Source: JAMXLO01 sp963832895 (GTDB taxonomy: Bacteria > Pseudomonadota > Alphaproteobacteria > Acetobacterales > Acetobacteraceae). From it: a stretch of DNA of 64,000 bases. Shown here in pieces: positions 51,900 to 60,327 of the stretch. How positions within the stretch are numbered: position 1 is the first letter of the stretch; the number at the start of each line of letters is the position of its first letter. The position numbers were made by a program, and so were the translations under genes. The notes below the pieces were generated by a model. The model did no database searches. It was not told the DNA's origin and was given only the letters and a program-made list of their open reading frames with translations. Where the stretch lies: positions 124,001-188,000 of the forward strand of contig CAWHVQ010000012.1 of the NCBI GenBank assembly GCA_963832895.1, given 5' to 3'.

Positions 51900-53498
51900 T
51901 CAATGTGGATCGACTGCAATGTAGCGAGCCGGGCGTGGACCGTCGCCGCCGCACTGGAACACACCGGCCCGAGCCAACGCTGCGCGATCGTCATCGGACA
52001 GCCGCGTGACCTCGCGCAGGTGATCGGTCCAGCTCTCCATCGACCAGACCTCCATCCAGCCCTCGGGATGCGCCACGTCCTCGTAGAGCTGCCAGAACAT
52101 AGCACCGGCGCGGCCGCGTACCTTGCGCACTTCGGCCATCGCGGCCAGGAATTCGCTGCGCCGGGGCTGTTCGACGCGGTAGTGCACGGTCTCCATTATC
52201 CGGCCGCGCGCGCGGCGCAGCAACGGCACCAGTTCGGCCGCGGGCGCCTCGGGGACCGGCAGTGGTTCTGCCGCCTGGGCCGCAGGCCGCGCGATGACCA
52301 GATCGATAGAGTAGCCGCGCAGCACAATCGCCAGGCACACCCCTATTGCCGCGGCGGCCAGCAGGGTGTCGGCCATTCCGATCTGCTGGGCGAGCCAGCC
52401 CCACGCGAATGACCCCGCGGTGAGCGCCCCGTTCTGTGCCAACTGATAGATCGACAGCGCCCGCGCCCGCACCCAGGGTGGGCACACGAGCTGGGCCGCC
52501 GCCTGAATGGTCGCATACGCGGAGGTCCACCCCACACCGAACAGCAGCATGCCAAACGCGGCGGGCAGCCAGTGACGCGTCGCGCCAAGCAGGGCAATGC
52601 CGGCGCAGGAGAACAGCGTACAACCGATCACCGTGGTGCCGCGGCCGACGTGGGCGCGCACCAGCGGCAGCAGCATCCCCGAGGTGACCCCGCCGATGCC
52701 CATCATGCCGAGGATCACGCCGTACATCCCGGGTCCCAGGCCAAGGTGCTCGCGGACCAGCAGCGGCAGCAACGCCCAGGGCGCCGCGGCAGGCACCGAA
52801 TAGGCGATGGTGCGCACCATGGCGTACTGGATCGCAGGCGTGTTCCGAACGAAGCGGACGCCGGCGCGTATCGCCGACAGCAGGTGTTCGCGTGGCAGAC
52901 CGGTGAAGCGGCGACCGCGGTGCCAGGTGAACAGCGCGAACAGGACCGCGACAATCGACATTGCATAGAGTGAGAACGCCAGGCTGGAGCCACCGAGCAG
53001 GATCAGGGCGCCTGCAAGCGCCGGCCCGATCGCGCGGGTGAGGTTGAAGCCGATTCCGTTCAGCGCGATCGCCTGCACCAGATCCTCACGCGGCACCAAT
53101 TCCGGCACGATGGCGCTCCACGCCGGAGCAGCCATGGCGGCGCCGATGCCGATCGCGAATGTCAATGCCAGCAGCCAGAACGCGGTCATGGCATGGGCCA
53201 GCGTCAGCGTTGCCAGCGCGATAGCGGCGAGGATCGTCCAGAGCTGGGCACCGATCAGGAACACACGCCGGTCGACGATGTCGGCCAGAGCCCCGCCGGG
53301 CAGGGCCAGCAGGAACACCGGCATGATGGTCGCTGCCTGGACCATGGCGACGACGAACGGCTGCGGCGCGAGACTGGTCATCAGCCAGCCGGCGCCGGTG
53401 TTCTGCAACCAGGTACCGAGCCACGCGATCATGTTGGCGAGCCACAGCTCGCGGAAGATCGAATTGCGGAGCGGAACCAGGGCGGCGGGCAGGCGCAT
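51900..53498 (-). CDS. MFS exporter (MFS_3 type) with C-terminal soluble domain
   Basis: 532 residues. The first ~400 are a 12-TM major-facilitator transporter of the MFS_3/enterobactin-exporter type: FRELWLANMIAWLGTWLQNT, LLALPGGALADIVDRRVFLI (motif A-like loop), AIALNGIGFNLTRAIGPALA and FGMLLFGVGWTSAYATIQAA. The last ~110 residues form a soluble domain, TVHYRVEQPRRSEFLAAMAE, GAMFWQLYEDVAHPEGWMEV and WSMESWTDHLREVTRLSDDD, with an ABM-like look that is usual in this subfamily. Substrate unknown. It is upstream of, and close to, the DegT aminotransferase. Confidence 0.88.
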   Translation of the reverse strand: MRLPAALVPLRNSIFRELWLANMIAWLGTWLQNTGAGWLMTSLAPQPFVVAMVQAATIMPVFLLALPGGALADIVDRRVFLIGAQLWTILAAIALATLTLAHAMTAFWLLALTFAIGIGAAMAAPAWSAIVPELVPREDLVQAIALNGIGFNLTRAIGPALAGALILLGGSSLAFSLYAMSIVAVLFALFTWHRGRRFTGLPREHLLSAIRAGVRFVRNTPAIQYAMVRTIAYSVPAAAPWALLPLLVREHLGLGPGMYGVILGMMGIGGVTSGMLLPLVRAHVGRGTTVIGCTLFSCAGIALLGATRHWLPAAFGMLLFGVGWTSAYATIQAAAQLVCPPWVRARALSIYQLAQNGALTAGSFAWGWLAQQIGMADTLLAAAAIGVCLAIVLRGYSIDLVIARPAAQAAEPLPVPEAPAAELVPLLRRARGRIMETVHYRVEQPRRSEFLAAMAEVRKVRGRAGAMFWQLYEDVAHPEGWMEVWSMESWTDHLREVTRLSDDDRAALARAGVFQCGGDGPRPARYIAVDPH

Positions 53499-53651
53499 CG
53501 GCGCATCATAGCCTGAGTGCCAGCGATTGCGCCGCCTATATGGGCGCCAGCGGCGTTCCTTCCGCGGGGGGATGCGACGTCCAGCGGTCTCGGTCTAACG
53601 TGGCTGTCATGGCATGTTGATCATTTATTACGGCCACCTGCCGACCGCTAT

Positions 53652-54266
53652 ATGGTCATCTGCCCTGCATGCATGTGCCGCCAAGACAGTTGCAGTCGTT
53701 GGAATCTCGCCAAGGGCGATCCTGCCGTGGCTGATGATTTGGAATACCGGACCTACATTATGGTGTTCGAACTTGAAGGCGAATTCCCGATGGCAGGGAA
53801 TGCATCAGCGCTCAAGCAGGCGTGGGTGCGGCTGCAGAGGAGATACCACGAAGCCGGATTCGCGCCTGATCCCAAGCGCATCGCGACAATAAATGCTGCA
53901 TACAGTGCTCTGAAGCGTCTCGCGGGCAAGGACAATTGGAAAACGGCGGGCAACTCAGAGAGCAAGACTTACAGGGTATGGGCGTGGGATGGTGAACGGC
54001 TAACGAAAGGCGTTTCCGAACGGTTTTCTCCCGACCGGTTCCCAGAGGTTGCCAGAATGGCGGTGGATCGCATGAGTTGGGGTTTTCGCCGGCCTCGTGC
54101 GATTTTCTTGGAGGATGATGAGGACGAGTGGAACCTCCTGATGATCCACATGTCGGGAAAAGATGTCATTCCCCCTCGCAAGTTTCCCCGGCAAGCCAAC
54201 GTCAATCTGGCTCAAGACCCTATTCTGCTCCGCGATATCGTGGAGATGTTCGGTGGCAACAACTAA
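53652..54266 (+). CDS. Hypothetical protein with J-domain-like helix
   Basis: Up to 204 residues; the ATG at 53760 is an equally plausible start, and neither has a good ribosome site. MAGNASALKQAWVRLQRRYH, then PDPKRIATINAAYSALKRLA, resembles helices II-III of a DnaJ domain, but the HPD motif is missing (the site reads YHEAG). Later segments, SKTYRVWAWDGERLTKGVSE and RAIFLEDDEDEWNLLMIHMS, have no match I know. Base composition is visibly lower in GC than the flanking genes, which suggests acquisition. No neighbour points to a function. Confidence 0.5.
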   Translation: MVICPACMCRQDSCSRWNLAKGDPAVADDLEYRTYIMVFELEGEFPMAGNASALKQAWVRLQRRYHEAGFAPDPKRIATINAAYSALKRLAGKDNWKTAGNSESKTYRVWAWDGERLTKGVSERFSPDRFPEVARMAVDRMSWGFRRPRAIFLEDDEDEWNLLMIHMSGKDVIPPRKFPRQANVNLAQDPILLRDIVEMFGGNN

Positions 54267-54448
54267 TCACCGCCGCAATCCGCATGGCTTTCGATCGTGG
54301 TGGCGAGCTATCGGCCGCCGCCGGGTTGTGGGCGGCCGGCATCGCCGGCGACACAGAAACGCGGTGATGCGCCCGGACCATCGCCGGCTGGAATCCTCGG
54401 GCCCACGCGAATCTCCAGCAGCCCCGGCGGTTACATGTGTCGAGTTAG

Positions 54449-54682
54449 TCACGCCATGATGTAGAGGCCGTTACCTGGCGTCGCGCCGACGTCCGCGGCT
54501 TGCGATGCGGCAGTGGCTTTCGAAAGAGCCTGCTGATCGATCTGGATGGCGCCGCCCTCACCGCGCAGTGTGTCCATAGCCAGTTGGGACGCTGCCTCAC
54601 TTTGTCTCGCCCGTGCTAAATTGATCCAAGTTTGGTCGCCTAGCGGTGCTGCCGAATAGCCGGATATGACTGAGCCGCTCAT
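54449..54682 (-). CDS. Small hypothetical protein
   Basis: 77 residues from the ATG at 54680-54682, with an excellent AGGAGG site 6 bases upstream. The text is ISGYSAAPLGDQTWINLARA, RQSEAASQLAMDTLRGEGGA, then IQIDQQALSKATAASQAADV. No signal peptide, transmembrane segment or recognised domain. It is probably helical in the middle. It lies downstream of repeat copy 5 and is isolated. Confidence 0.6.
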   Translation of the reverse strand: MSGSVISGYSAAPLGDQTWINLARARQSEAASQLAMDTLRGEGGAIQIDQQALSKATAASQAADVGATPGNGLYIMA

Positions 54683-54762
54683 GAAGGCCTCCTGCCAGCA
54701 TGTCACTGTAATTCTCGCATTGTCTCCTGCAATCATTGTGTTTCCGTTAGTGCCGCGGCGGA

Positions 54763-54850
54763 GACGTGAACCGCGGGGCCGAGCCTCACCATGACGAAGG
54801 AGCACGATCCGTGCCGGAGTTGCTTCACTCATCCCCACGCAAGCCCTGAG
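54763..54850 (+). repeat. Palindromic intergenic repeat, copy 5 (degenerate core)
   Basis: GACGTGAACCGCGGGGCC, GAGCCTCACCATGACGAAGG, then AGCACGATCCGTGCCGGA and a tail ending CACGCAAGCCCTGAGCTGCC. The tail matches the end of copy 3. The hairpin arms have diverged (CGCGGGGCC against GAGCCTCACC). Confidence 0.65.
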
Positions 54851-54884
54851 CTGCCTTACCATCGGGGCGCGACCGCCGGTCCTG

Positions 54885-56462
54885 CTATTCCTGTTCGACC
54901 AACTCGCGCATCTGCCGTGCGGTCCGAAGCACGTGCCGTCCTTTGATGTGCGCGCATAGGAAGCGATTGAGGGCCGCCGTCAGGGTCGGCGTCAGGGCAC
55001 GATGCGTATGCATCAGATTGACGCCAGCCAGCAGGGTCTTCGTCAGATGCACCGATACGATGAAGCGGTCACGGCCATGGTCGAACAGTCCGCGGATACT
55101 GTCCTCCACGAAGTGTTCGGGATCCACCAAGGAGTAACCGCTGGTGTCGAGATCCGGCGCGACATATCCGGCATTGCGGCCGATGAAGCACGCGATCTGC
55201 AGCAGCGCCGCCGGCCACAGGCTTGGGCGCTGTCGCACGACAGTCTCTGCCGCCTCGGCAAATGTGAGCGCGTGGGTGAAGTCGAGCCAGCCGACGTTGT
55301 CCGCGAGTTTGCCATCGGTGCGCGTAAACACATGCTCGTTCGCATGCAGCAGGTTCCACGCGGCAGCCGCAACGAGCACACGGAAAATGTCTTCGGGCGG
55401 ATAGCGCCCTCCCCAGGCGGCGACCGCGGCCATGGCGGATTTCGGTGCCATCCCACGTAAGGCCGCGGCATCCAGAGGCGGCCAGGGCAGGAGGGATGCC
55501 TGGCCCCAGCCGGCAAGGCACTTCGCGTAGTCACGGAACTCCGGCAACAAATCCTCGCGCCGGGCATAGATCAGACTCCGGGCGAGGAGGCACAGCAGTG
55601 GTTCGGCAACCTGCGAACCCAGGCGCTGCGCCAGTTCGATCGTCTTGACGACATAGATCAACGAGTGGCCGAAGCCGGCGTAGTGGGCGAGCGCGGCGTC
55701 GGCAAGGATCGGCAGCAAATCGTCCGGCGTCAGCCCGGAGGATAGCGCGCCGCGCAGCAGCCCGATGGCCGCTGCTTCGTCCTCCTGCTCCATCGCAGCC
55801 AGAAATTCCGCCTCGTTCCACCTGCCTGCGGCCACGGGGTACGGATAATGACCGCCGCCGCGCGCATCATCGGCAATATGGCCGAGGATCTCCCCCAATG
55901 CCGCCAACTTCTCTTCTGGACTGCTGGACGGTCGGTCGAACAGGCGGAGCCAGTCGGCTGCGCCGGCAATCGCGTGGGTCGTCCCGAACTCAAGCCGCTC
56001 GGCCACCCAGGTGAGCGCGACGCGCACCGCATCCGCGGGGTCCGCATGCAGGCGGGCCAGCCGCGCCGTTTCCCGTACCAGGCGTTGCTGATCGAGGTCT
56101 TCCAGACCACGGACCACGCCGGCGAGGATCTCTTCGCGCCGCCTGCCAGGATCGGGCGGCGTCACATCGAGCCAGACACGGCCGGCTTCGAGCCTGACCG
56201 GATACCGGGTGAGCCGATCGCCGCCAACCAGCGTGGCACCATTTGCCAGGTTGAATTTCCAGTTGTGCCAGTTGCAGGTCAGCACGCATCCGTCGGTCAG
56301 CGTGCCTTCGCTCAGCGGGTAACCCTCATGCGGGCAGCGGTTCACGCAGGCGAATATTCCCGTTTCGCTATGCACCAGCAGGATCTGGCGCCCGCCGTGC
56401 CGTATGACGGCCTTTCCGTCTTCCGCCAGTTTGGCCAGCGACATTACGTCGGTCCAGCTCAT
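54885..56462 (-). CDS. Rieske [2Fe-2S] protein with large uncharacterised C-terminal domain
   Basis: 525 residues from ATG 56460-56462, with GGAAGGAG upstream. The first ~105 residues are a Rieske domain with both clusters of ligands: Cys43-Pro-His45 in NRCPHEGYPL and Cys63-x-x-His66 in CNWHNWKF. It resembles small ferredoxin-type Rieske proteins. The remaining ~400 residues have helical text such as VRVALTWVAERLEFGTTHAI, GLTPDDLLPILADAALAHYA and HANEHVFTRTDGKLADNVGW. They contain several His but no recognised family. It overlaps the upstream regulator gene by 95 bases, so the two are co-expressed. An electron-transfer partner to a missing oxygenase or an [Fe-S]-linked sensor system are possibilities. 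Confidence 0.8.
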   Translation of the reverse strand: MSWTDVMSLAKLAEDGKAVIRHGGRQILLVHSETGIFACVNRCPHEGYPLSEGTLTDGCVLTCNWHNWKFNLANGATLVGGDRLTRYPVRLEAGRVWLDVTPPDPGRRREEILAGVVRGLEDLDQQRLVRETARLARLHADPADAVRVALTWVAERLEFGTTHAIAGAADWLRLFDRPSSSPEEKLAALGEILGHIADDARGGGHYPYPVAAGRWNEAEFLAAMEQEDEAAAIGLLRGALSSGLTPDDLLPILADAALAHYAGFGHSLIYVVKTIELAQRLGSQVAEPLLCLLARSLIYARREDLLPEFRDYAKCLAGWGQASLLPWPPLDAAALRGMAPKSAMAAVAAWGGRYPPEDIFRVLVAAAAWNLLHANEHVFTRTDGKLADNVGWLDFTHALTFAEAAETVVRQRPSLWPAALLQIACFIGRNAGYVAPDLDTSGYSLVDPEHFVEDSIRGLFDHGRDRFIVSVHLTKTLLAGVNLMHTHRALTPTLTAALNRFLCAHIKGRHVLRTARQMRELVEQE

Positions 56463-57111
56463 CGTCCGTCTCCTTCCTGGCCTCAATCTGAGTGATGCGG
56501 TAGGCGCAGCGACGCGCTCCCGCGAGGACATGCTCGATGCGATCCACCGCGGCTCCAGGGCCCAGCACATCGCGGAACACATCGAGTTCGGCGCGGCAGA
56601 AACCCTGACAGGCCGCGGCGGCGGCGCAGATCGGGCAATGGTTTTCCAACAGCAGAAAGCCGTCGGCATCCGCGCGCCACTCGGCCATGTATCCTTCGCG
56701 CGAACGGACCTCCGCCAGGCGCGCAACGCGAGTGCGCAGCGTCGTGGCGCCCGAAAGCGCGTCGGCATAGGACCGTTCAGTTTCCGCCTGACGCACGCGA
56801 ACGAGCTGCTCCAGTGCTGCCTCGCCGAAGGTCGAGCGGACTGCATCGATGAGCCGCACGGTGAGCTCGGCATGAGTGTCGGGGAAGCGACTGTGCGCCA
56901 CGGGAGTCAGGTGCCAGCAACGCGCAGGCCGGCCGACGGCCTGCTTTCCGGTCACGGCCTGCACCAGCCCATCGTCCGCCAGCTTCACCAGTTGCTGCCG
57001 CGCCGCCTCGGGGGTTGTTCCGAGCACGGCCGCGATGTCCGCCGAACGCAGCGGGCCGCGACGCTTGATCAGGCCGAGGATTCGGTCGCCACTGGTCTCA
57101 TCCAAGCTCAT
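56368..57111 (-). CDS. SufR/ArsR-like winged-helix regulator with Cys cluster
   Basis: 247 residues. The N-terminal winged helix is GDRILGLIKRRGPLRSADIA, then AVLGTTPEAARQQLVKLADD. The C-terminal half has ENHCPICAAAAACQGFCRAE, with Cys159, Cys162, Cys168 and Cys172, plus Cys202 in ARRCAYRI. SufR-type regulators bind an [4Fe-4S] cluster with a similar H-CP...C...C arrangement and sense iron-sulfur status (family knowledge). Its 3' end overlaps the Rieske gene by 95 bases, consistent with control of an Fe-S protein. The last ~35 residues are basic and may be shadow-coded from the overlap. Confidence 0.8.
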   Translation of the reverse strand: MSLDETSGDRILGLIKRRGPLRSADIAAVLGTTPEAARQQLVKLADDGLVQAVTGKQAVGRPARCWHLTPVAHSRFPDTHAELTVRLIDAVRSTFGEAALEQLVRVRQAETERSYADALSGATTLRTRVARLAEVRSREGYMAEWRADADGFLLLENHCPICAAAAACQGFCRAELDVFRDVLGPGAAVDRIEHVLAGARRCAYRITQIEARKETDDELDRRNVAGQTGGRRKGRHTARRAPDPAGA

Positions 57112-57175
57112 GCTTGGATATTGCGCGGAGGCCCGGCTTTACACAAGCGTCTTCTTGGATAATTCTCGGAGGCCG

Positions 57176-57541
57176 CTATTTTGCATTGGGCCGCCACAAG
57201 CCCAGCGTGGCGCCGGTGGGATCGATAATGATCGAGAGCGAACCTGCGCCCGGCACCTCCATCACGTCCCGCACGATCGTGGCGCCAAGCGACTTCGCCT
57301 TGGCAGTCGCTGCCACGATGTCGTCCACCAGAACGTAGGGCAGCCACATCGACGGAGCGCCCGGCATCGGGTGCTTCATCATTCCGCCGCCGGTGCCCTC
57401 ACCCACATCGATCATCGTGTAGGTCATACCGTCGCCCATATCCACGTCGTTCAGTGACCATGCGAACAACGACTGGTAGAACGACTTTGCCTTGGTGACA
57501 TCCTGCGTGTTGAGCTCGACGTGCACGAATGGATTGGCCAT
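57176..57541 (-). CDS. VOC/glyoxalase-fold protein
   Basis: 121 residues from the ATG at 57539-57541. It is a small vicinal-oxygen-chelate protein: PFVHVELNTQDVTKAKSFYQ, LFAWSLNDVDMGDGMTYTMI, MWLPYVLVDDIVAATAKAKS and IIIDPTGATLGLWRP. The His/Glu-type metal ligands of glyoxalase I are partly changed. The longer in-frame extension to 57904 is Pro/Arg-rich and unlikely to be coding. It lies 64 bases before the SufR-like gene on the same strand, in a possible operon VOC-regulator-Rieske. Confidence 0.85.
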   Translation of the reverse strand: MANPFVHVELNTQDVTKAKSFYQSLFAWSLNDVDMGDGMTYTMIDVGEGTGGGMMKHPMPGAPSMWLPYVLVDDIVAATAKAKSLGATIVRDVMEVPGAGSLSIIIDPTGATLGLWRPNAK

Positions 57542-57953
57542 GGACTGCTCCCTTATTTTGCGAACCGCGGAGCGACAGAACAGCGCTGGGCGGCTGGGCT
57601 CAAGTGCAGACTTGGCCGACACCGACAATTCATCGATCACAGGAAGGCGAACAGCCCGATGCCCACCATTGTCCTTGGCAACGGCGCAGCCACCGCGTCT
57701 ATGCCACTGCTGCTGCGGCCAGGATCGAGCCGCAGTTACCGGGCAAGGCGACGGCGATCGCGGCAGTAGATCTCCCCACGGCAACTTCGGCTCAAGATTC
57801 GGCACTACCCAGGGGACCAGCTTTCCTGCCCGCTCCGTAGCCCAGGAACCTGCATCATGTGGCTCGCTCGGCGGCATTGTCGAAGCAGGCCGCGGATTTG
57901 TCACGCGAGATGCACGGCTTCGCGACTGACGTGTGGGCGGCCTGACCGGCTGG
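57542..57953. other. Intergenic stretch, no gene recognised
   Basis: About 410 bases upstream of the VOC gene. Overlapping frames on both strands (for example 57529-57840 plus) have Arg/Pro/Ser-rich text with no motif. Control signals for the VOC gene may be here, but none is clear. Confidence 0.4.
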
Positions 57954-58097
57954 CTAGCGGTTGATCAGAACGCGCGCAAGTTCATACCCCGTGTTGGTCC
58001 AGGCGCTTCCGCATGACGCCAAAAGCGTGATCGCTATCGATGAGGTGCCGAGCAGGGTCGCCCGGCGCACAATCCGGGCGACAGATCTTGAATGCAT
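57954..58097 (-). CDS. Possible tiny lipoprotein (entericidin-like size)
   Basis: 47 residues from ATG 58095-58097 to a TAG at 57954-57956: MHSRSVARIVRRATLLGTSS, then IAITLLASCGSAWTNTGYEL and ARVLINR. The basic N-region, hydrophobic core and LASC lipobox make a textbook lipoprotein signal, leaving a mature peptide of about 19 residues. An AAAGG site lies 11-12 bases upstream, rather far. Similar small lipoproteins (entericidin-type) exist, but I see no sequence match. Confidence 0.35.
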   Translation of the reverse strand: MHSRSVARIVRRATLLGTSSIAITLLASCGSAWTNTGYELARVLINR

Positions 58098-58507
58098 AGC
58101 TGACGGCCTTTGAGGGCGTTGCCGATGGGCGTGCCTTTTTGGCCGCAGTCTTCAACATCCCGTCGTTGCCAGAGACGGAAAATGACCGAGAAGTACCCCG
58201 GTTCGTTAGGCTGCGATTTTCCGTCGAACTGGTTGAGATCGGGACAACATCCGCCGTGAGGCGGGTCAGGGTCGTTCGCCGAATCCTGCTTGCGGATGAA
58301 AGAGCCGCTCCGCAGCCTTTGCCGGCACTCGGCTAAGACTGTTCGATGGCGTGCTCGCCCCGGTTACGTCGTCAACACGGAGGCAGTGTCGAACCGCCGC
58401 AACGCCTGAAATATTCGGCCTGCAATCGGACAGCTTCGGTTGATCCTGATCAATGCGGGCAGTCGGCACATCCGCCATAGGGCAGCGATCGCCCAAGGAG
58501 AGCAAGG
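58098..58507. other. Intergenic stretch, no gene recognised
   Basis: About 400 bases before the 58508 gene. Small frames (58139-58336 plus, 58266-58505 minus) lack features. The last bases, CAAGGAGAGCAAGG, hold the ribosome site of the next gene. Confidence 0.4.
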
Positions 58508-59032
58508 ATGACCGGTATCACTCTGTCGGTAGACGAGATCAAGGCGGCCCCACCCGAGGTGCGACGTTGGCTCGAGCAGGAGATGGTTCGCGCGTTCGGT
58601 GTCCAGCCGCCGCCGGCGTCCCCGGAGGCACCCACGCTGATCGGCTGCAACATCGAAGAGGCGCGGGATATGCTGGCGCTCGTGCAGGGCATGCTGCCGG
58701 TGGTCAGCGTGTTATTCGAACTTGGCCGTGAGGCCACCAGCGTAGCTGCGCATGGCCTGCGGGCGTTCCGCATCGCCGATATCCTGCGTCACGCCAGGCT
58801 GCAATCGCCCGATCAGGTGGTGCAGTGCCTGAACGTCCTCACGCAGGCCCTGCGGCGCACACGCGGCGATGCGACGGCGCCGTTTTTTGCGCTGGACGAC
58901 CAGGGACATTGCCTGGTGGCGGAGGCGACAATGCACAGTATCCTGCGGCTGTGGCAGGAGATCGTGGCGCAGCGCGGGCTTCAGAGCGAGGTCGGCGATG
59001 TGCTTACGCCAATGGCGGAGGCATCAGCCTGA
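58508..59032 (+). CDS. Hypothetical helical protein
   Basis: 174 residues with an AAGGAG site. SVDEIKAAPPEVRRWLEQEM is a recognisable opening that also occurs in other proteobacterial hypotheticals. Later helices include MLALVQGMLPVVSVLFELGR, RAFRIADILRHARLQSPDQV and MHSILRLWQEIVAQRGLQSE. No catalytic or membrane segment. Its 3' end overlaps the end of the convergent Rid gene by 9 bases. Function unknown. Confidence 0.65.
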   Translation: MTGITLSVDEIKAAPPEVRRWLEQEMVRAFGVQPPPASPEAPTLIGCNIEEARDMLALVQGMLPVVSVLFELGREATSVAAHGLRAFRIADILRHARLQSPDQVVQCLNVLTQALRRTRGDATAPFFALDDQGHCLVAEATMHSILRLWQEIVAQRGLQSEVGDVLTPMAEASA

Positions 59033-60247
59033 TGTCGCCGCGGTAATATCGACCTCCATCAATAGCTCGGGGCTGGCCAGCCCCTTCACCACCAGCGCGC
59101 TGAAGCATGGCGTGACGCTGTCCAGCCGCCGCAACACAACGTCTGTCACGCCGGGCAGAAATGCCCGGTCGGTGACGAACACCGTTGCCTTGACCACATC
59201 GGTCAGTCCGGCGTCCGCCTCGCCGAGCAGCACCGCGACATTGTCCATCGCCTGCTCGGCCTGGGCGACGGGATCGCCGGTGCCGTGCATGACCTCGTTG
59301 AGATCTGTGCCGGTCTGGCCGCGCAGAATGACCTGTCCGCCGGCGCGGACCGCCATGCAGAAGTCGCAGTCAAGCGCCTGCTGCGCGAAACCGTAGCGCG
59401 CGGCGTTCGAATGATAGCGACGCAACCGCTGGTGCGGGCCGCCTTGCTTGCGCAATACGTGCGCGTCGATCTCGAACAGGATCTCCGGGCGGGCGAACCC
59501 GGTCACGATCAGCCCGGTGGACACCGGATGAATGTTCCGGAAGTGCCGGCCAATCACCGGATAGACTGCAGTGCGATAGGCGCGGTCGCTGATGTACACG
59601 GTGATCTTGCACACCTCGTCCATGCCGGAACCTGCCTCGCGCAGCAGCGTCCCTAGATTGCTCAGCGCGAGTTCGGCTTGTTCCGCGGCATCCTCGGGCC
59701 GCCGTCCTAGACCTGCCATGAAGCTACCGTCGAGCGACGAACCGGTCTGGCCGCGCACGAACAGCTCGGTCTTGCTTGCGGCTACCATCGCGCCCTGCCA
59801 GGCAATGTCCTGACCGAACCAGTCGTTCATCTCAAACGTCCGCAAACGCTGTACCGGTGATCCGACCACCGCCTCCGCGTCGATCTGCACCATCAGTTCG
59901 GGCAGCGGCAGGCCGGCGACCAACAGGCCGGTACCGACCGGGAACACATCGCGCAGACGGCTGCCGATTGTCTCATATACCGGCTTGCGGTGCGCGCGAT
60001 CGACCAGCGATGTCGTGAGTCTGGTGACGTCGCGGAGCGATCCGCCGGCCGCCCGCAATGCCGCCGCGATGTTGTCGAGCGCGGCATGGGTCTGCTCCGC
60101 TGCATCGCCCAGCCCGGCAACGGAGCCATCGGGCTGCAATGCGGTCCGTCCGCTCAGGAACACTCGCGAACCGCAGCGGACACCGCCGGCGATGGGCATC
60201 GGATTGAACGGTGCGGCATCGATTGGCAGCAGGCGCGGGTACGACAC
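59024..60247 (-). CDS. Three-domain fused RidA (YjgF/UK114) protein
   Basis: 407 residues that are three consecutive RidA-fold domains, at about 1-128, 136-270 and 276-407. Each repeats the same order: VFLSGRTALQPDG / LFVRGQTGSSLDG / VILRGQTGTDLNE; a helix with QTHAALDNIAAAL / QAELALSNLGTLL / QAEQAMDNVAVLL; then DVTRLTTSLVDRAHR / EVCKITVYISDRAYR / DVVKATVFVTDRAFL. RidA is normally a homotrimer of ~130-residue chains with a catalytic Arg at the subunit interface (E. coli Arg105, within PARSCV). Here that site reads PVGTGL, PVSTGL and PCFSAL, so Arg is absent in all three. An imine-hydrolase role is therefore unlikely. It is divergent from the alanine-racemase-like gene. Confidence 0.88.
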   Translation of the reverse strand: MSYPRLLPIDAAPFNPMPIAGGVRCGSRVFLSGRTALQPDGSVAGLGDAAEQTHAALDNIAAALRAAGGSLRDVTRLTTSLVDRAHRKPVYETIGSRLRDVFPVGTGLLVAGLPLPELMVQIDAEAVVGSPVQRLRTFEMNDWFGQDIAWQGAMVAASKTELFVRGQTGSSLDGSFMAGLGRRPEDAAEQAELALSNLGTLLREAGSGMDEVCKITVYISDRAYRTAVYPVIGRHFRNIHPVSTGLIVTGFARPEILFEIDAHVLRKQGGPHQRLRRYHSNAARYGFAQQALDCDFCMAVRAGGQVILRGQTGTDLNEVMHGTGDPVAQAEQAMDNVAVLLGEADAGLTDVVKATVFVTDRAFLPGVTDVVLRRLDSVTPCFSALVVKGLASPELLMEVDITAATSG

Positions 60248-60327
60248 AGCGATAGTCCTCGTCCATCGATGCCGGACACTAGCTCTGTGGCGTGTCGCGT
60301 GCCCATAGTTGGCGGCGGAGGACGATT

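Noticed and set aside
59024..60247. Three separate RidA genes or an assembly-induced triplication
   Set aside because: The three domains differ strongly in sequence, and the frame is continuous with natural linkers.
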